Shown here in pieces: positions 55,409 through 64,000 of a stretch of DNA of 64,000 nt (its first letter is position 1; every line of letters begins with the position of its first letter). Origin of the DNA: Legionella sheltonii (GTDB lineage: Bacteria > Pseudomonadota > Gammaproteobacteria > Legionellales > Legionellaceae); NCBI RefSeq assembly GCF_026191355.1, contig NZ_JAPHOQ010000011.1, positions 62,001-126,000 of the forward strand. Direction: 5' to 3'. A program made the position numbers and the translations under genes. The notes under the pieces are model-generated. The model saw only the letters and a program-made list of their open reading frames with translations. It did not search any database and was not told the DNA's origin.

Positions 55409-56446
55409 ATGAGATTTATTCTCTTAATAATCTTCTTTTTCTTTTCTACATTGAATTATGCTCTAAGCTTACGCACAGATGCTCCTGAGCGTTATGTTGT
55501 TCAACATGGGGATACTTTATGGAGCATTGCCAGTCGTTATCTGCATAATCCCTGGGAATGGAAAGAGCTTTGGCATGCCAACCCTAAAATAAAAAATCCC
55601 AATCGATTGTATCCTGGAGCAGTTCTGGTTTTAGCCTATTACAAAAATAAACCTTACCTTAAAGTACTCTCGAATGGCACTATCAAATTATCGCCTAAGG
55701 CCCGTCCTATGCCCTTAGAGGACCCGGTGCCTCCAATACCCTTAAATGAAATCAAGCCCTTTTTAAATGAATCCCTTATTTTGGATCAGGATGTCCTCAG
55801 TCGCGCCCCTTATATTGTTGCTTTAGTAGGGGAACATATGATGGGGGGACAAGGGGATCAAGCTTGGGTTCAAGGTCTGCATCCTTCTCGAGAATTACCT
55901 ACTGGGGGTATTCCTGCTTATTCTATTTTTAGAGGGGGAAAAAATTATGAGCATCCAAAAACCAGAGAGCTCTTGGGATATCGAGCAGATTTAGTAGGGT
56001 ATGCTGAGTTAGTTGCGGGAGGAGAACCTGCCACCATTTTATTAACCAGTATTAATGAAGGAATTAAAGTTCAAGATAGTGTTTTAATAAATGATAGTCC
56101 TGAGTTTAATTTATCATTTGAACCTAAAGCACCTAGATTTCTCGTGCGGGGATTTATTATTGATATGCCTGATGGGATGCCCAATGGGAATGTCCAGGAG
56201 GCAGTTGGTGGTGTGGTAGTGATAAGTTTGGGAGCACGTGACGGATTGGAAGCAGGAGATGTACTGGGAATCTATAGAGATTCGGGGACTGTCAGTGACC
56301 CTAAAAATAAACTGTTTCCTATCAAATTACCGCCCGAGCGTATTGGCGAAGTCATGGTGTTTCGTGTATTCACTAAAACCAGTTTTGCCTTAATCGTTCG
56401 TTCTACTCGCGCTGTTTATTTATCAAACTTTGTGACTAACCCATGA
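55409..56446 (+). CDS. LysM-domain envelope protein
   Basis: 345 residues from the ATG at 55409, preceded by AAAGGATTG; the in-frame extension to 55367 has no ribosome-binding site and would precede the signal peptide. A signal peptide (to about residue 20) is followed by a LysM domain (about 25-75, with V-Q-H-G-D-T-L-W-S-I-A-S-R-Y) that binds peptidoglycan, and a long C-terminal region without a domain I recognise. LysM proteins immediately before dprA are common in gammaproteobacteria. Its stop overlaps the dprA ATG by 4 bp. Confidence 0.85.
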   Translation: MRFILLIIFFFFSTLNYALSLRTDAPERYVVQHGDTLWSIASRYLHNPWEWKELWHANPKIKNPNRLYPGAVLVLAYYKNKPYLKVLSNGTIKLSPKARPMPLEDPVPPIPLNEIKPFLNESLILDQDVLSRAPYIVALVGEHMMGGQGDQAWVQGLHPSRELPTGGIPAYSIFRGGKNYEHPKTRELLGYRADLVGYAELVAGGEPATILLTSINEGIKVQDSVLINDSPEFNLSFEPKAPRFLVRGFIIDMPDGMPNGNVQEAVGGVVVISLGARDGLEAGDVLGIYRDSGTVSDPKNKLFPIKLPPERIGEVMVFRVFTKTSFALIVRSTRAVYLSNFVTNP

Positions 56447-57516
56447 ATAATTTATCGTACTACCTCGCATTAAATCGAATGGAAAGGGTGGGTCCGCGTA
56501 CGGTTGCAACATTGCAAAAACGCTGGCCTGATCTGCAACAAATGTTCCAACTCTCAGCAACAGAGCTTGAAGAAGCGGGACTATCACCTACTTTGGCACA
56601 AACCATAGCGGGTTTTGATTTGCATTTGATTCAAGAAGATCTCAGATGGCTTGAGGCTGCTGATACACATCATATACTGACTTGGGATTCGCCTGACTAT
56701 CCTGCTTTATTGAAGGAAATTATCGATCCTCCTATTGTTTTGTACGTAAAAGGACAGCTTGCCTGCTTAAAGCAACCGCAATTAGCTGTGGTAGGCAGCC
56801 GTAATCCAACAATAACTGGCAGAGAAAATGCCCGCCAATTTGCAAAAGCTATCGCCGCCCATGGAGTGACCATTGTCAGTGGTTTAGCTTTAGGAATTGA
56901 TGCTGAAGCTCATGAAGGATGTTTGGAGGCCGGAGGGCAGACAATAGCTGTTTTGGGGACCGGAATTGATCGGATTTATCCTTACCGACATCAGGCACTT
57001 GCGCAAAAAATTGAGCAAAGCGGACTATTAATGAGCGAATTTCCTCTAAAAAGTCCTCCGACTGCTGGACATTTCCCACGAAGAAATCGTATAATAAGTG
57101 GTTTATCATTGTGCACTTTGGTTGTTGAGTCAGCAATAAAGAGTGGTTCGTTAATCACAGCACGAATGGCCCTGGAACAAAATCGAGATGTTTTGGCAAT
57201 TCCTGGTTCCATTCATAACCCCCTGGCTCGAGGGTGTCATTACCTGTTGCAGCAAGGAGCTAAATTAGTCACTTCAGTTGCCGATGTTCTTGAAGAGTTA
57301 CGGATTGATTCAGAACAGCAAACAACTGATAAAGCGATTTTACCTCTTGCCAGCGGGAATAAAAACCTAGTAAAGTTCATTGGCTTTGAAATGACAACTG
57401 TTGATCAGATCATTTTACGTAGTGGATGCACCGTTGAGCAAGTCACTAGTGAGCTTGCAAAATTAGAATTAAATGGGGCTGTTGTATCTGTGCCCGGTGG
57501 CTATATGAGGTGTTAG
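56443..57516 (+). CDS. dprA: DNA-processing protein DprA
   Basis: 357 residues. A small N-terminal SAM-like domain precedes the Rossmann core with V-V-G-S-R-N-P-T and G-L-A-L-G-I-D-A-x-A-H, and a C-terminal winged-helix domain (about 290-357). DprA binds incoming single-stranded DNA and loads RecA during natural transformation, for which Legionella is competent. It overlaps the LysM gene by 4 bp and is followed by smg. Confidence 0.95.
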   Translation: MNNLSYYLALNRMERVGPRTVATLQKRWPDLQQMFQLSATELEEAGLSPTLAQTIAGFDLHLIQEDLRWLEAADTHHILTWDSPDYPALLKEIIDPPIVLYVKGQLACLKQPQLAVVGSRNPTITGRENARQFAKAIAAHGVTIVSGLALGIDAEAHEGCLEAGGQTIAVLGTGIDRIYPYRHQALAQKIEQSGLLMSEFPLKSPPTAGHFPRRNRIISGLSLCTLVVESAIKSGSLITARMALEQNRDVLAIPGSIHNPLARGCHYLLQQGAKLVTSVADVLEELRIDSEQQTTDKAILPLASGNKNLVKFIGFEMTTVDQIILRSGCTVEQVTSELAKLELNGAVVSVPGGYMRC

Positions 57517-57519
57517 TAT

Positions 57520-57954
57520 ATGAAAGATAACTTATTTGAAATGTTATTGAGTTTATTTGAACAAAGTCTTACCCAACTGCAAAAAAGCCATAAAACCGCT
57601 GATCAGGATGCAACGGAACTGAACGATGAAGAGAGTTTGACTTCGGAAGAACAAGTTTTGCATTTGAAGTTACAACAACAAACATCAATGCGAGTATTTA
57701 CTTACGATGAGCAAATGAAATTGACTAAAGCCAGTTATCAATTTCTCATACGTATGAAACAATGGAAAATTCTTAATGAAGAATCATTTGAAATGATTAT
57801 GAATCAATTGCAATTTTCTGACTCTAGAATCGTAACGCTTCAAGAAACTAAATGGACAATTAGAAATACTTTAGCCAGTACTTTGAATGAAGAACAATTG
57901 GCTTTTCTTGATTTAGTTCTTTATCAATCAGAAGATCAATTGACATTACATTAA
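57520..57954 (+). CDS. smg: Smg family protein (DUF494)
   Basis: 144 residues, cytoplasmic. The N-terminus M-K-D-N-L-F-E-M-L-L-S-L-F and the R-I-M-N-x-x-E-F-x-x-I spacing of the DUF494/Smg family are visible as M-K-Q-W-K-I-L-N-E-E-S-F-E. Smg lies between dprA and topA in many gammaproteobacteria; its function is unknown. 3 bp behind dprA. Confidence 0.88.
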   Translation: MKDNLFEMLLSLFEQSLTQLQKSHKTADQDATELNDEESLTSEEQVLHLKLQQQTSMRVFTYDEQMKLTKASYQFLIRMKQWKILNEESFEMIMNQLQFSDSRIVTLQETKWTIRNTLASTLNEEQLAFLDLVLYQSEDQLTLH

Positions 57955-58085
57955 AAGATCATCTATTCCTATACTACTAGAAGTTGTTGCTATTTCATAT
58001 TCAGCACCAATCCCCCATTTTTTTCTGCAATAGGGGATATTTGGTGGCTTAAGGATGAAGTGAAAAGGATAAGGTTAACGTTACT

Positions 58086-60371
58086 ATGAGTAAACATTTG
58101 GTGATCGTTGAGTCACCCGCCAAAGCGAAGACGATTCAAAAATATTTGGGCAGTGACTATGAGGTTGTTGCCTCTTATGGACATGTTCGTGATTTGCCAG
58201 CACGCAAAGGGTCGGTTAATCCCGATAAACACTTTGCTATGACTTATGTTCCGATTGAGAAGAACTCAAGACATATCGAAACCATTGCAAAAATGCTGAA
58301 AAAATCAGATTCCTTATTACTGGCAACGGACCCAGATCGCGAAGGCGAGGCCATTTCTTGGCATATTTATGAATTAATGAAAGAAAAAAATCTAACCAAG
58401 GATAAACCGATTCATCGGATTTTTTTCAATGAAATCACCAAATCAGCAATTCAGGATGCAATCAATCATCCCCGTTCAATTTCTATGGATTTGGTTAATG
58501 CCCAACAAGCACGACGCGCATTGGACTATTTAGTGGGTTTTAATTTGTCTCCTCTGTTATGGAAAAAAGTCAGAAGAGGGCTCTCAGCGGGTCGAGTACA
58601 AAGCCCTGCACTGCGACTTATTGTCGAGCGAGAAGAAGAAATTGAGCGTTTTGTACCCCAGGAATATTGGAAGATTTTGGCTCAATGTCTTCATACTAAT
58701 GTGTCTTTTGAAGCACGGTTGACGCACTTTAAAAATGAAAAATTACAACAATTTACCGTAAATAAAGAAGATCAGGCACAAAAAATCAAAGAACATTTGC
58801 TGCGTGAGGCACAAGGATATTTACAGGTCAGCCAAATTGAGAAAAAGCAGCGTAAGCGTAAGCCTTCACCTCCATTTATTACCTCAACCTTGCAACAAGA
58901 AGCAGCACGAAAATTAGGTTTTACTGCGCGAAAATCAATGATGGTCGCCCAACAATTGTATGAAGGGATAGATATAGGGACAGGAACAGTGGGTCTTATC
59001 TCGTATATGCGTACCGATTCGGTTAATTTATCGACGGAAGCTATAGAGGAAACCCGACAGTTTATTACCGAGCGGTATGGTGCCGACAATTGTCCTTCAA
59101 GTCCAAGAATTTATAAAACCAAATCCAAAAATGCTCAAGAAGCCCATGAGGCGATTCGCCCCACATCGATTAAGCGTACGCCTGAAATGGTGCAATCGGC
59201 TTTGACTGCGGATCAATACAAACTCTACAGTCTGATCTGGAAGCGAACAGTAGCTTGCCAAATGGCTGATGCAATCCTTGATACGGTTGCTGTTGATTTA
59301 AGTTGTGGGGAAGGGAACATCTTTCGTGCGAATGGTTCTATCATTACTTTTCCTGGCTTCCTTTCAGTATATGAAGAGGGTCGTGATGATACCAAAGAAG
59401 ATGAAGGTGAAGGTTCATTACTCCCGGCATTCGTTGTAGGTGAAAAAGTTAAGGTACAAGACATCCTAGCCAATCAACATTTCACTGAGCCTCCTCCAAG
59501 ATATTCTGAAGCAACTTTGGTTAAGGCATTGGAAGAATATGATATTGGCCGCCCATCAACCTACGCGTCCATTATTCATACCTTACAACAGCGTGAATAC
59601 GTGATTGTGGATAAGAAAAGATTCTTCCCAACGGATGTTGGCCGTATTGTGAATCGTTTCTTGACTGGTTATTTTACGCGTTATGTAGACTATAAATTTA
59701 CCGCTGAGCTTGAGGACACATTAGATGCGATTTCGCGCGGTGAAAAAGAATGGGTTCCCGTTTTAGAAGAGTTCTGGAAGCCTTTTGTACAACAAATAGA
59801 AACTACCGATCAACAGGTACAGCGTAAAGATGTAACTTCGGAAGTTTTGGATCAACAATGTCCTAAATGCGGAAAGCCACTGTCCATAAGATTGGGTAAG
59901 CGAGGACGATTTATTGGATGCACAGGTTATCCTGAATGTGATTACACGCAGGATATTGCCGGTCAGGAGCACGAAAAAAATGAACCCGAAGTGGTTGAGG
60001 GAAGAGCCTGTCCAGTTTGTTCCAGTCCTTTACACATAAAAAATGGGCGTTATGGCCGCTTTATTGGCTGCAGTAATTATCCTCAATGCAAGCACATGGA
60101 ACCTATAGAAAAGCCAGCTGATACGGGCGTGGAATGTCCCAAGTGTCATGAAGCAAAAATTTTGCAGCGTAAATCAAGAAAGGGCAAAATTTTCTATTCT
60201 TGTGGCAATTATCCTAAATGCGATTATGCTTTATGGAATGAACCGATCAACCAACCCTGTCCCAAATGCAATTGGCCGATTTTAACGGTGAAAGAAAGCA
60301 AAAAATTTGGTCGACAAATTCTTTGCCCACAAGATGGATGTGGTTACTCGGCCAAGGATGAAGAAGAATAA
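58086..60371 (+). CDS. topA: DNA topoisomerase I
   Basis: 761 residues. The TOPRIM domain starts L-V-I-V-E-S-P-A-K-A-K-T, with the acidic metal site T-D-P-D-R-E-G-E. The active-site tyrosine is in S-Y-M-R-T-D-S. Four C-terminal zinc ribbons (each starting C-P-K-C or C-P-V-C, from about residue 600) bind DNA. The enzyme relaxes negative supercoils. The smg-topA order is conserved; topA has its own 130-bp upstream gap. Confidence 0.97.
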   Translation: MSKHLVIVESPAKAKTIQKYLGSDYEVVASYGHVRDLPARKGSVNPDKHFAMTYVPIEKNSRHIETIAKMLKKSDSLLLATDPDREGEAISWHIYELMKEKNLTKDKPIHRIFFNEITKSAIQDAINHPRSISMDLVNAQQARRALDYLVGFNLSPLLWKKVRRGLSAGRVQSPALRLIVEREEEIERFVPQEYWKILAQCLHTNVSFEARLTHFKNEKLQQFTVNKEDQAQKIKEHLLREAQGYLQVSQIEKKQRKRKPSPPFITSTLQQEAARKLGFTARKSMMVAQQLYEGIDIGTGTVGLISYMRTDSVNLSTEAIEETRQFITERYGADNCPSSPRIYKTKSKNAQEAHEAIRPTSIKRTPEMVQSALTADQYKLYSLIWKRTVACQMADAILDTVAVDLSCGEGNIFRANGSIITFPGFLSVYEEGRDDTKEDEGEGSLLPAFVVGEKVKVQDILANQHFTEPPPRYSEATLVKALEEYDIGRPSTYASIIHTLQQREYVIVDKKRFFPTDVGRIVNRFLTGYFTRYVDYKFTAELEDTLDAISRGEKEWVPVLEEFWKPFVQQIETTDQQVQRKDVTSEVLDQQCPKCGKPLSIRLGKRGRFIGCTGYPECDYTQDIAGQEHEKNEPEVVEGRACPVCSSPLHIKNGRYGRFIGCSNYPQCKHMEPIEKPADTGVECPKCHEAKILQRKSRKGKIFYSCGNYPKCDYALWNEPINQPCPKCNWPILTVKESKKFGRQILCPQDGCGYSAKDEEE

Positions 60372-60395
60372 TTCAGTGGGATAAGCGAATCACCT

Positions 60396-60445
60396 GTCGC
60401 TGCTGCAAATCCTGGGTTACGGCTTTTGCCTTCACCCAGGTTACA
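60396..60445. repeat. Short ACCTGGGTTACGG/CCCAGGTTACAG repeat
   Basis: A reduced member of the CCTGGGT family between topA and the lipoprotein gene, able to form a hairpin CTGGGT/ACCCAG (60410-60436). Confidence 0.45.
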
Positions 60446-60454
60446 GGGTTTAGA

Positions 60455-60685
60455 TCAATAAAAATCAATCGTAGTTGTCGTTACATCCACAGGCCCTACA
60501 GGATAAGAATAAACTGTTACTGGTTGCACAACGGGGGTAACAACAGGTCGAACAACAACTGGTCTGTAGGATACTACAGGTTTGTATGCGACCACTGCTG
60601 GTGCATATGCTGGTGTGTAGTATACCGTGTTGCAACAACATCCAACCATCAAAGCCATACTTCCTAACAGAATAATCCATTTCAT
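60455..60685 (-). CDS. Small Val/Pro/Tyr-rich lipoprotein
   Basis: 76 residues. A type II signal peptide with M-V-G-C-C (C16) and a mature part of repeated V-V, Y-x-P and R-P-V-V units, low in complexity and presumably extended. No family recognised. Its ATG has GAGGG upstream. It is convergent with topA. Confidence 0.6.
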   Translation of the reverse strand: MKWIILLGSMALMVGCCCNTVYYTPAYAPAVVAYKPVVSYRPVVVRPVVTPVVQPVTVYSYPVGPVDVTTTTIDFY

Positions 60686-60803
60686 TATGAAGCCCTCTTA
60701 GTGGATTCTTACGAAAAGTGTAGAATATTTAATCAATAATATCCAGAATTGATCATATTGCTTTTTATTTATTGATGGATTCCCAGGATTAAACAAAAAA
60801 ATT

Positions 60804-60840
60804 CCCCTCTCTCCTTCTCGGGGAAGGGAGTAGGGAGTAA
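60804..60840. repeat. CTCTCTCC/GGAAGGGAG repeat, short copy
   Basis: CCCCTCTCTCCTTCTCGGGGAAGGGAGTAGGG in the divergent gap before the E1 gene; a truncated member of the CTCTCCC family. Confidence 0.55.
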
Positions 60841-60923
60841 TATCAACTCATTCTTCCTGTTCATTTTGAATCGGTATATACTCATCATCTTCTATTAGAA
60901 AATAACTCAAACAGGATGTAGTG

Positions 60924-63161
60924 ATGTTAGACAGGACCATTGTAGTTGATGAGCAATTTATAAATCGAGTCCAACAAGCAGACTTTCCAAAACCCAATAG
61001 TATAATGAGTCCAGAAACGGCGGAATTGGATAAGAAAACTGCCATAGAGCTTTTTGATTCACAAATCAAATCCCGCCTACTTGATTTGATCGCCAGGCAG
61101 CTTAAGGAAAAAGGGTTGTCTTTTTATACCATAGGCAGTAGTGGACATGAAGGAAATGCGGTTTGGGGACAGGTTTTTCGTCCGGATGATATGGCATTTT
61201 TGCATTATCGTAGTGGCGCCTTTTATTTACAACGTGCTAAAAAAATAGAGGGTACTGATGGGGTTAGGGATATTTTACTGTCTTTGGTTGCCGCAGCAAC
61301 CGATCCCATTTCAGGAGGACGCCATAAAGTTTTTGGCAGTGTTCCTTTAAATATTCCGCCACAAACCTCAACTATTGCATCGCATTTACCTAAAGCTCTA
61401 GGCGCGGCCTTATCGATTACTCGTGCAAAAGAATTAAATACCCCCAGCAATTTAAATCCGGATTCCGTCATCATTTGCACTTTTGGTGATGCATCGACCA
61501 ACCATGCATCAGCACAAGCTACTTTGAATTCTTGCTCATGGATTGCACAGCAAAATTATCCTTTACCCATTGTATTTATTTGTGAAGACAATGGTATAGG
61601 AATTTCCGTGCCCACCCCATCAGGCTGGATAGAACGTTCTGTCAGTGCTCGCCCTGGTTTGCATTATATTGCCTGTGATGGTTTGAATCTCGCTGATGCT
61701 TATGCAGCGGCACAAGAAGCAGAATATTTGGCACGGGTAAAAAAGCAACCGGTTTTTTTGCATATGCGCTGTGTGCGTTTGCTAGGGCATGCCGGTTCAG
61801 ATATTGAATCCCAATATTGTACCCCAGAAGAAATAGAAGCCAGAGAGGCCCAAGATCCTTTGCTGCATACGGCAGGCATGCTCTATCGCGAAGGCTGGAT
61901 GAGTATTCCGGACATGCTGAACCTTTATCAAAGTAATAAAGATTTGATCGAAGCCAAAGCGGTAGACGCAATAAGACAACCCAAACTCACCAGTGCTGAT
62001 GCCGTGATGTCGTCGCTAATCCCTTTGGTACCTAAAAAACCAGCACTTCCTCTACCTACTGAGGAACAACGAACCCAAGTTTTTGCCAATGCGTTCCCGC
62101 AATTAGCCCAGAAACGAAACTTATGCCAACAAATTAATTTTGCTTTGACTGATTTAATGATGCAATACTCCAACATGTTGGTATTTGGTGAAGACGTAGG
62201 TAAAAAAGGTGGCGTTTATCGAGTCACTGCGGATTTGCAGGCACGGTTTGGACAACGGCGAGTATTTGATACCCTTTTGGATGAGACTACGATTTTAGGT
62301 ACCGCCATTGGCTTGGCTCATAATGGATTTATCCCGGTTCCAGAAATTCAGTTTTTGGCTTATTTGCATAATGCAGAAGATCAGCTGCGCGGAGAAGCCT
62401 CCACCTTATCCTTTTTCTCGAGCGGTCAATATCAAAATCCCATGGTTCTGCGCATTGCATCGCTGGCTTATCAGAAAGGATTTGGGGGGCATTTCCATAA
62501 TGATAACTCCATTGCCGTACTCCGTGATTTACCCGGAGTGATCGTTGCCTGTCCTTCAAATGGCCCAGACGCTGCAAAAATGTTACGTACTTGTGTACGC
62601 ATGGCTTATGAAGAAGGCAGGGTCATTGTCTTTTTAGAACCGATCGCTTTATATATGACCAAAGACTTGCATCAACCGGGGGATAATGGGTGGCTTTTTA
62701 ATTATCCTGCACCTGATACGGTGATTGCTCCAGGTGAGGTGGGTGTCTATGGAGAGGGGGCAACGGTTATCTTAACCTATGCTAATGGTTATTATTTATC
62801 ACGACAAGCTGCAAAGGTTCTGCAGGAAGAACATAATATTTCTGTAAAAATAGTCGACTTACGATGGCTTAGTCCCTTACCTGTCGAAGGGATTTTGAAA
62901 GAAATTGCCAAAGCGAAAAATGTATTAATTGTGGATGAGGGCAGACAAAGTGGTTCGGTCAGTGAAGGCTTGATGACTTTGTTATTAGAAGAGGCCTCAA
63001 CGAGTTTAAAAATCAAGCGAATTACCGGTAAAGATTGCTTTATTCCCTTGGGTAATGCCTGGCAATATTTGTTACCCAGTAAAGAAAGTATTATTGAAGC
63101 CGTGATTGCGTTACAGTCAGATAAAAGGGAGAAAGAAAGTGGACGACTTGTTGTTTCTTGA
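60924..63161 (+). CDS. Fused 2-oxoacid dehydrogenase E1 (alpha-beta) component
   Basis: 745 residues from the ATG at 60924, 7 bp after AGGA; an in-frame GTG at 60921 is too close to that site. Residues about 1-370 form the E1-alpha, thiamine-diphosphate-binding half (with G-D-A-S-T-N-H), and about 395-740 the E1-beta transketolase half (L-V-F-G-E-D-V-G, with the C-terminal V-D-L-R-W-L-S-P). In most bacteria these are two genes. The family includes branched-chain 2-oxoacid dehydrogenases. The next gene, overlapping by 23 bp, encodes a glutaryl-CoA-type dehydrogenase, so a 2-oxoadipate role is an alternative that sequence cannot settle. No E2 or E3 gene is in the window. Confidence 0.85.
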   Translation: MLDRTIVVDEQFINRVQQADFPKPNSIMSPETAELDKKTAIELFDSQIKSRLLDLIARQLKEKGLSFYTIGSSGHEGNAVWGQVFRPDDMAFLHYRSGAFYLQRAKKIEGTDGVRDILLSLVAAATDPISGGRHKVFGSVPLNIPPQTSTIASHLPKALGAALSITRAKELNTPSNLNPDSVIICTFGDASTNHASAQATLNSCSWIAQQNYPLPIVFICEDNGIGISVPTPSGWIERSVSARPGLHYIACDGLNLADAYAAAQEAEYLARVKKQPVFLHMRCVRLLGHAGSDIESQYCTPEEIEAREAQDPLLHTAGMLYREGWMSIPDMLNLYQSNKDLIEAKAVDAIRQPKLTSADAVMSSLIPLVPKKPALPLPTEEQRTQVFANAFPQLAQKRNLCQQINFALTDLMMQYSNMLVFGEDVGKKGGVYRVTADLQARFGQRRVFDTLLDETTILGTAIGLAHNGFIPVPEIQFLAYLHNAEDQLRGEASTLSFFSSGQYQNPMVLRIASLAYQKGFGGHFHNDNSIAVLRDLPGVIVACPSNGPDAAKMLRTCVRMAYEEGRVIVFLEPIALYMTKDLHQPGDNGWLFNYPAPDTVIAPGEVGVYGEGATVILTYANGYYLSRQAAKVLQEEHNISVKIVDLRWLSPLPVEGILKEIAKAKNVLIVDEGRQSGSVSEGLMTLLLEEASTSLKIKRITGKDCFIPLGNAWQYLLPSKESIIEAVIALQSDKREKESGRLVVS

Positions 63162-64000
63162 TGAGCAGTTGAATGGTGATGAGCGCATGATACGTGATAG
63201 CGTAGCGCGTTTCGTCAGCAATGATGTAATGCCTTTGATGGCTGAGTCTTTTGAACATGCTCAATTTCCACAAGAGCTTATTAAAAAATCCGCAGAAATG
63301 GGTTTATTGGGTTTGACTTTGCCCGCAGAATACGGCGGTGCTGAAGCGTCTTATGTTGCGTACGGTTTAGTTTGCCAGGAGTTAGAGCGCGGTGATAGCG
63401 GCTTACGTAGTTTTGTTTCCGTGCAAAGTTCTTTATGCATGTATCCTATTTTTCGTTATGGTTCTGAAGAGCAACGCGTACGTTTTTTACCCGGGATGGC
63501 TGCTGGTGAGATTATCGGTTGTTTTGGTTTAACTGAACCAGATTTTGGTTCCGATCCGGCTGGGATGAGAACCACTGCGAAGAAAGTGAAGGGCGGCTGG
63601 AGTTTGAATGGGGCTAAAATGTGGATCACCAATTCACCCATCGCTGATATCGCCATTGTTTGGGCAAAAACCGAGGAGGGGATCCGTGGCTTTATTGTGG
63701 ATGCTCACTCTGAAGGATTACGTCGCCCTGAAATCAAATTAAAGATGTCACTACGTGCTTCAAATACAGGGGAGTTGGTGTTTGATGATGTTTTTGTCCC
63801 CGATGAAAATTATCTTCCTGGAAGTGACAAAGGTTTGGGTGCGCCTTTAAGTTGCTTGAGCCAAGCGAGGTATGGCATTGCCTGGGGCGTGATGGGGGCT
63901 GCAATGGCCTGTTTCGATATTACTCGAGATTACCTGTTAGAGCGTAAGCAATTTGATAAACCTTTAGCATCGTTCCAGCTTATTCAAAAAGACTTAGCAG
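63139..64000 (+). CDS. Acyl-CoA dehydrogenase, glutaryl-CoA dehydrogenase-like (partial)
   Basis: The gene enters at GTG 63139, preceded by GGGAG, and runs off the right edge after about 287 residues (full-length relatives have about 385-395). The acyl-CoA dehydrogenase FAD-binding motifs are visible, with G-L-T-E-P-D-F-G-S-D-P-A-G-M-R-T, W-I-T-N and R-Y-G-I-A-W-G, the last two being typical of glutaryl-CoA dehydrogenase. Such enzymes oxidise and decarboxylate glutaryl-CoA to crotonyl-CoA in lysine and tryptophan breakdown. Its start overlaps the E1 gene by 23 bp, so the two are one operon. Confidence 0.85.
   Translation, partial: MDDLLFLDEQLNGDERMIRDSVARFVSNDVMPLMAESFEHAQFPQELIKKSAEMGLLGLTLPAEYGGAEASYVAYGLVCQELERGDSGLRSFVSVQSSLCMYPIFRYGSEEQRVRFLPGMAAGEIIGCFGLTEPDFGSDPAGMRTTAKKVKGGWSLNGAKMWITNSPIADIAIVWAKTEEGIRGFIVDAHSEGLRRPEIKLKMSLRASNTGELVFDDVFVPDENYLPGSDKGLGAPLSCLSQARYGIAWGVMGAAMACFDITRDYLLERKQFDKPLASFQLIQKDLA

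Overview
The window looks like a piece of a Legionella-type chromosome (order Legionellales; AT-rich, gammaproteobacterial). The case rests on the gene content: an hppD/lly gene of the legiolysin type with fahA and maiA, a bdhA-patD pair, an htpA/htpB (groES/groEL) operon behind a textbook heat-shock promoter, an ankyrin-repeat protein, and two promoter-proximal sequences that match the Legionella PmrA box. The species cannot be fixed from sequence reading alone.

Layout. 0-7.7 kb: tail of an unknown gene, a DUF1328 membrane peptide, a zinc alcohol dehydrogenase, rne behind a 0.9-kb leader, rluC with an overlapping HAD phosphatase, then pgsA followed by tRNA-Gly, tRNA-Cys and tRNA-Leu (the same order as E. 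coli pgsA-glyW-cysT-leuZ). 7.7-20 kb: a half-size DMT transporter, an ankyrin/helical-repeat effector candidate, a lolC(F)-lolD exporter pair, asnS, a small secreted protein, the tyrosine catabolism operon hppD-fahA-maiA, an O-methyltransferase and leucine dehydrogenase. 20-24 kb: a MITE-like palindromic element, a secreted protein, and a glycerophosphodiesterase-UgpB-DUF2165 operon. 24-30 kb is the main accessory region: a 971-residue SF2 helicase-like protein with an IQ-like motif, transcribed from two tandem PmrA-box promoters, facing a pair of duplicated helical-repeat proteins.

30-46 kb: slt, rpe, a small unknown gene, a periplasmic amino-acid-binding protein, glnE, rimO, dsbD, groES-groEL, dps and motA-motB. 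45-51 kb: bdhA-patD-adc (3-hydroxybutyrate/acetoacetate and phospholipid metabolism), a glycine-zipper lipoprotein, and dapA with a drastically shortened BamC-like lipoprotein and a QEGLA-motif metalloprotease. 51-64 kb: a small helical protein, a CPBP membrane protease, rsmB-fmt-def, a LysM protein with dprA and smg, topA, a small lipoprotein, a fused alpha/beta 2-oxoacid dehydrogenase E1, and the start of an acyl-CoA dehydrogenase of the glutaryl-CoA dehydrogenase type.

Most of the window is housekeeping. Intergenic spaces carry at least three recurrent palindromic repeat families. The features most worth a second look are the PmrA-box/helicase/duplicated-repeat-protein region, the rne leader with a duplicated hairpin, and the mini-BamC. 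No IS element, CRISPR array, rRNA gene or prophage was seen.
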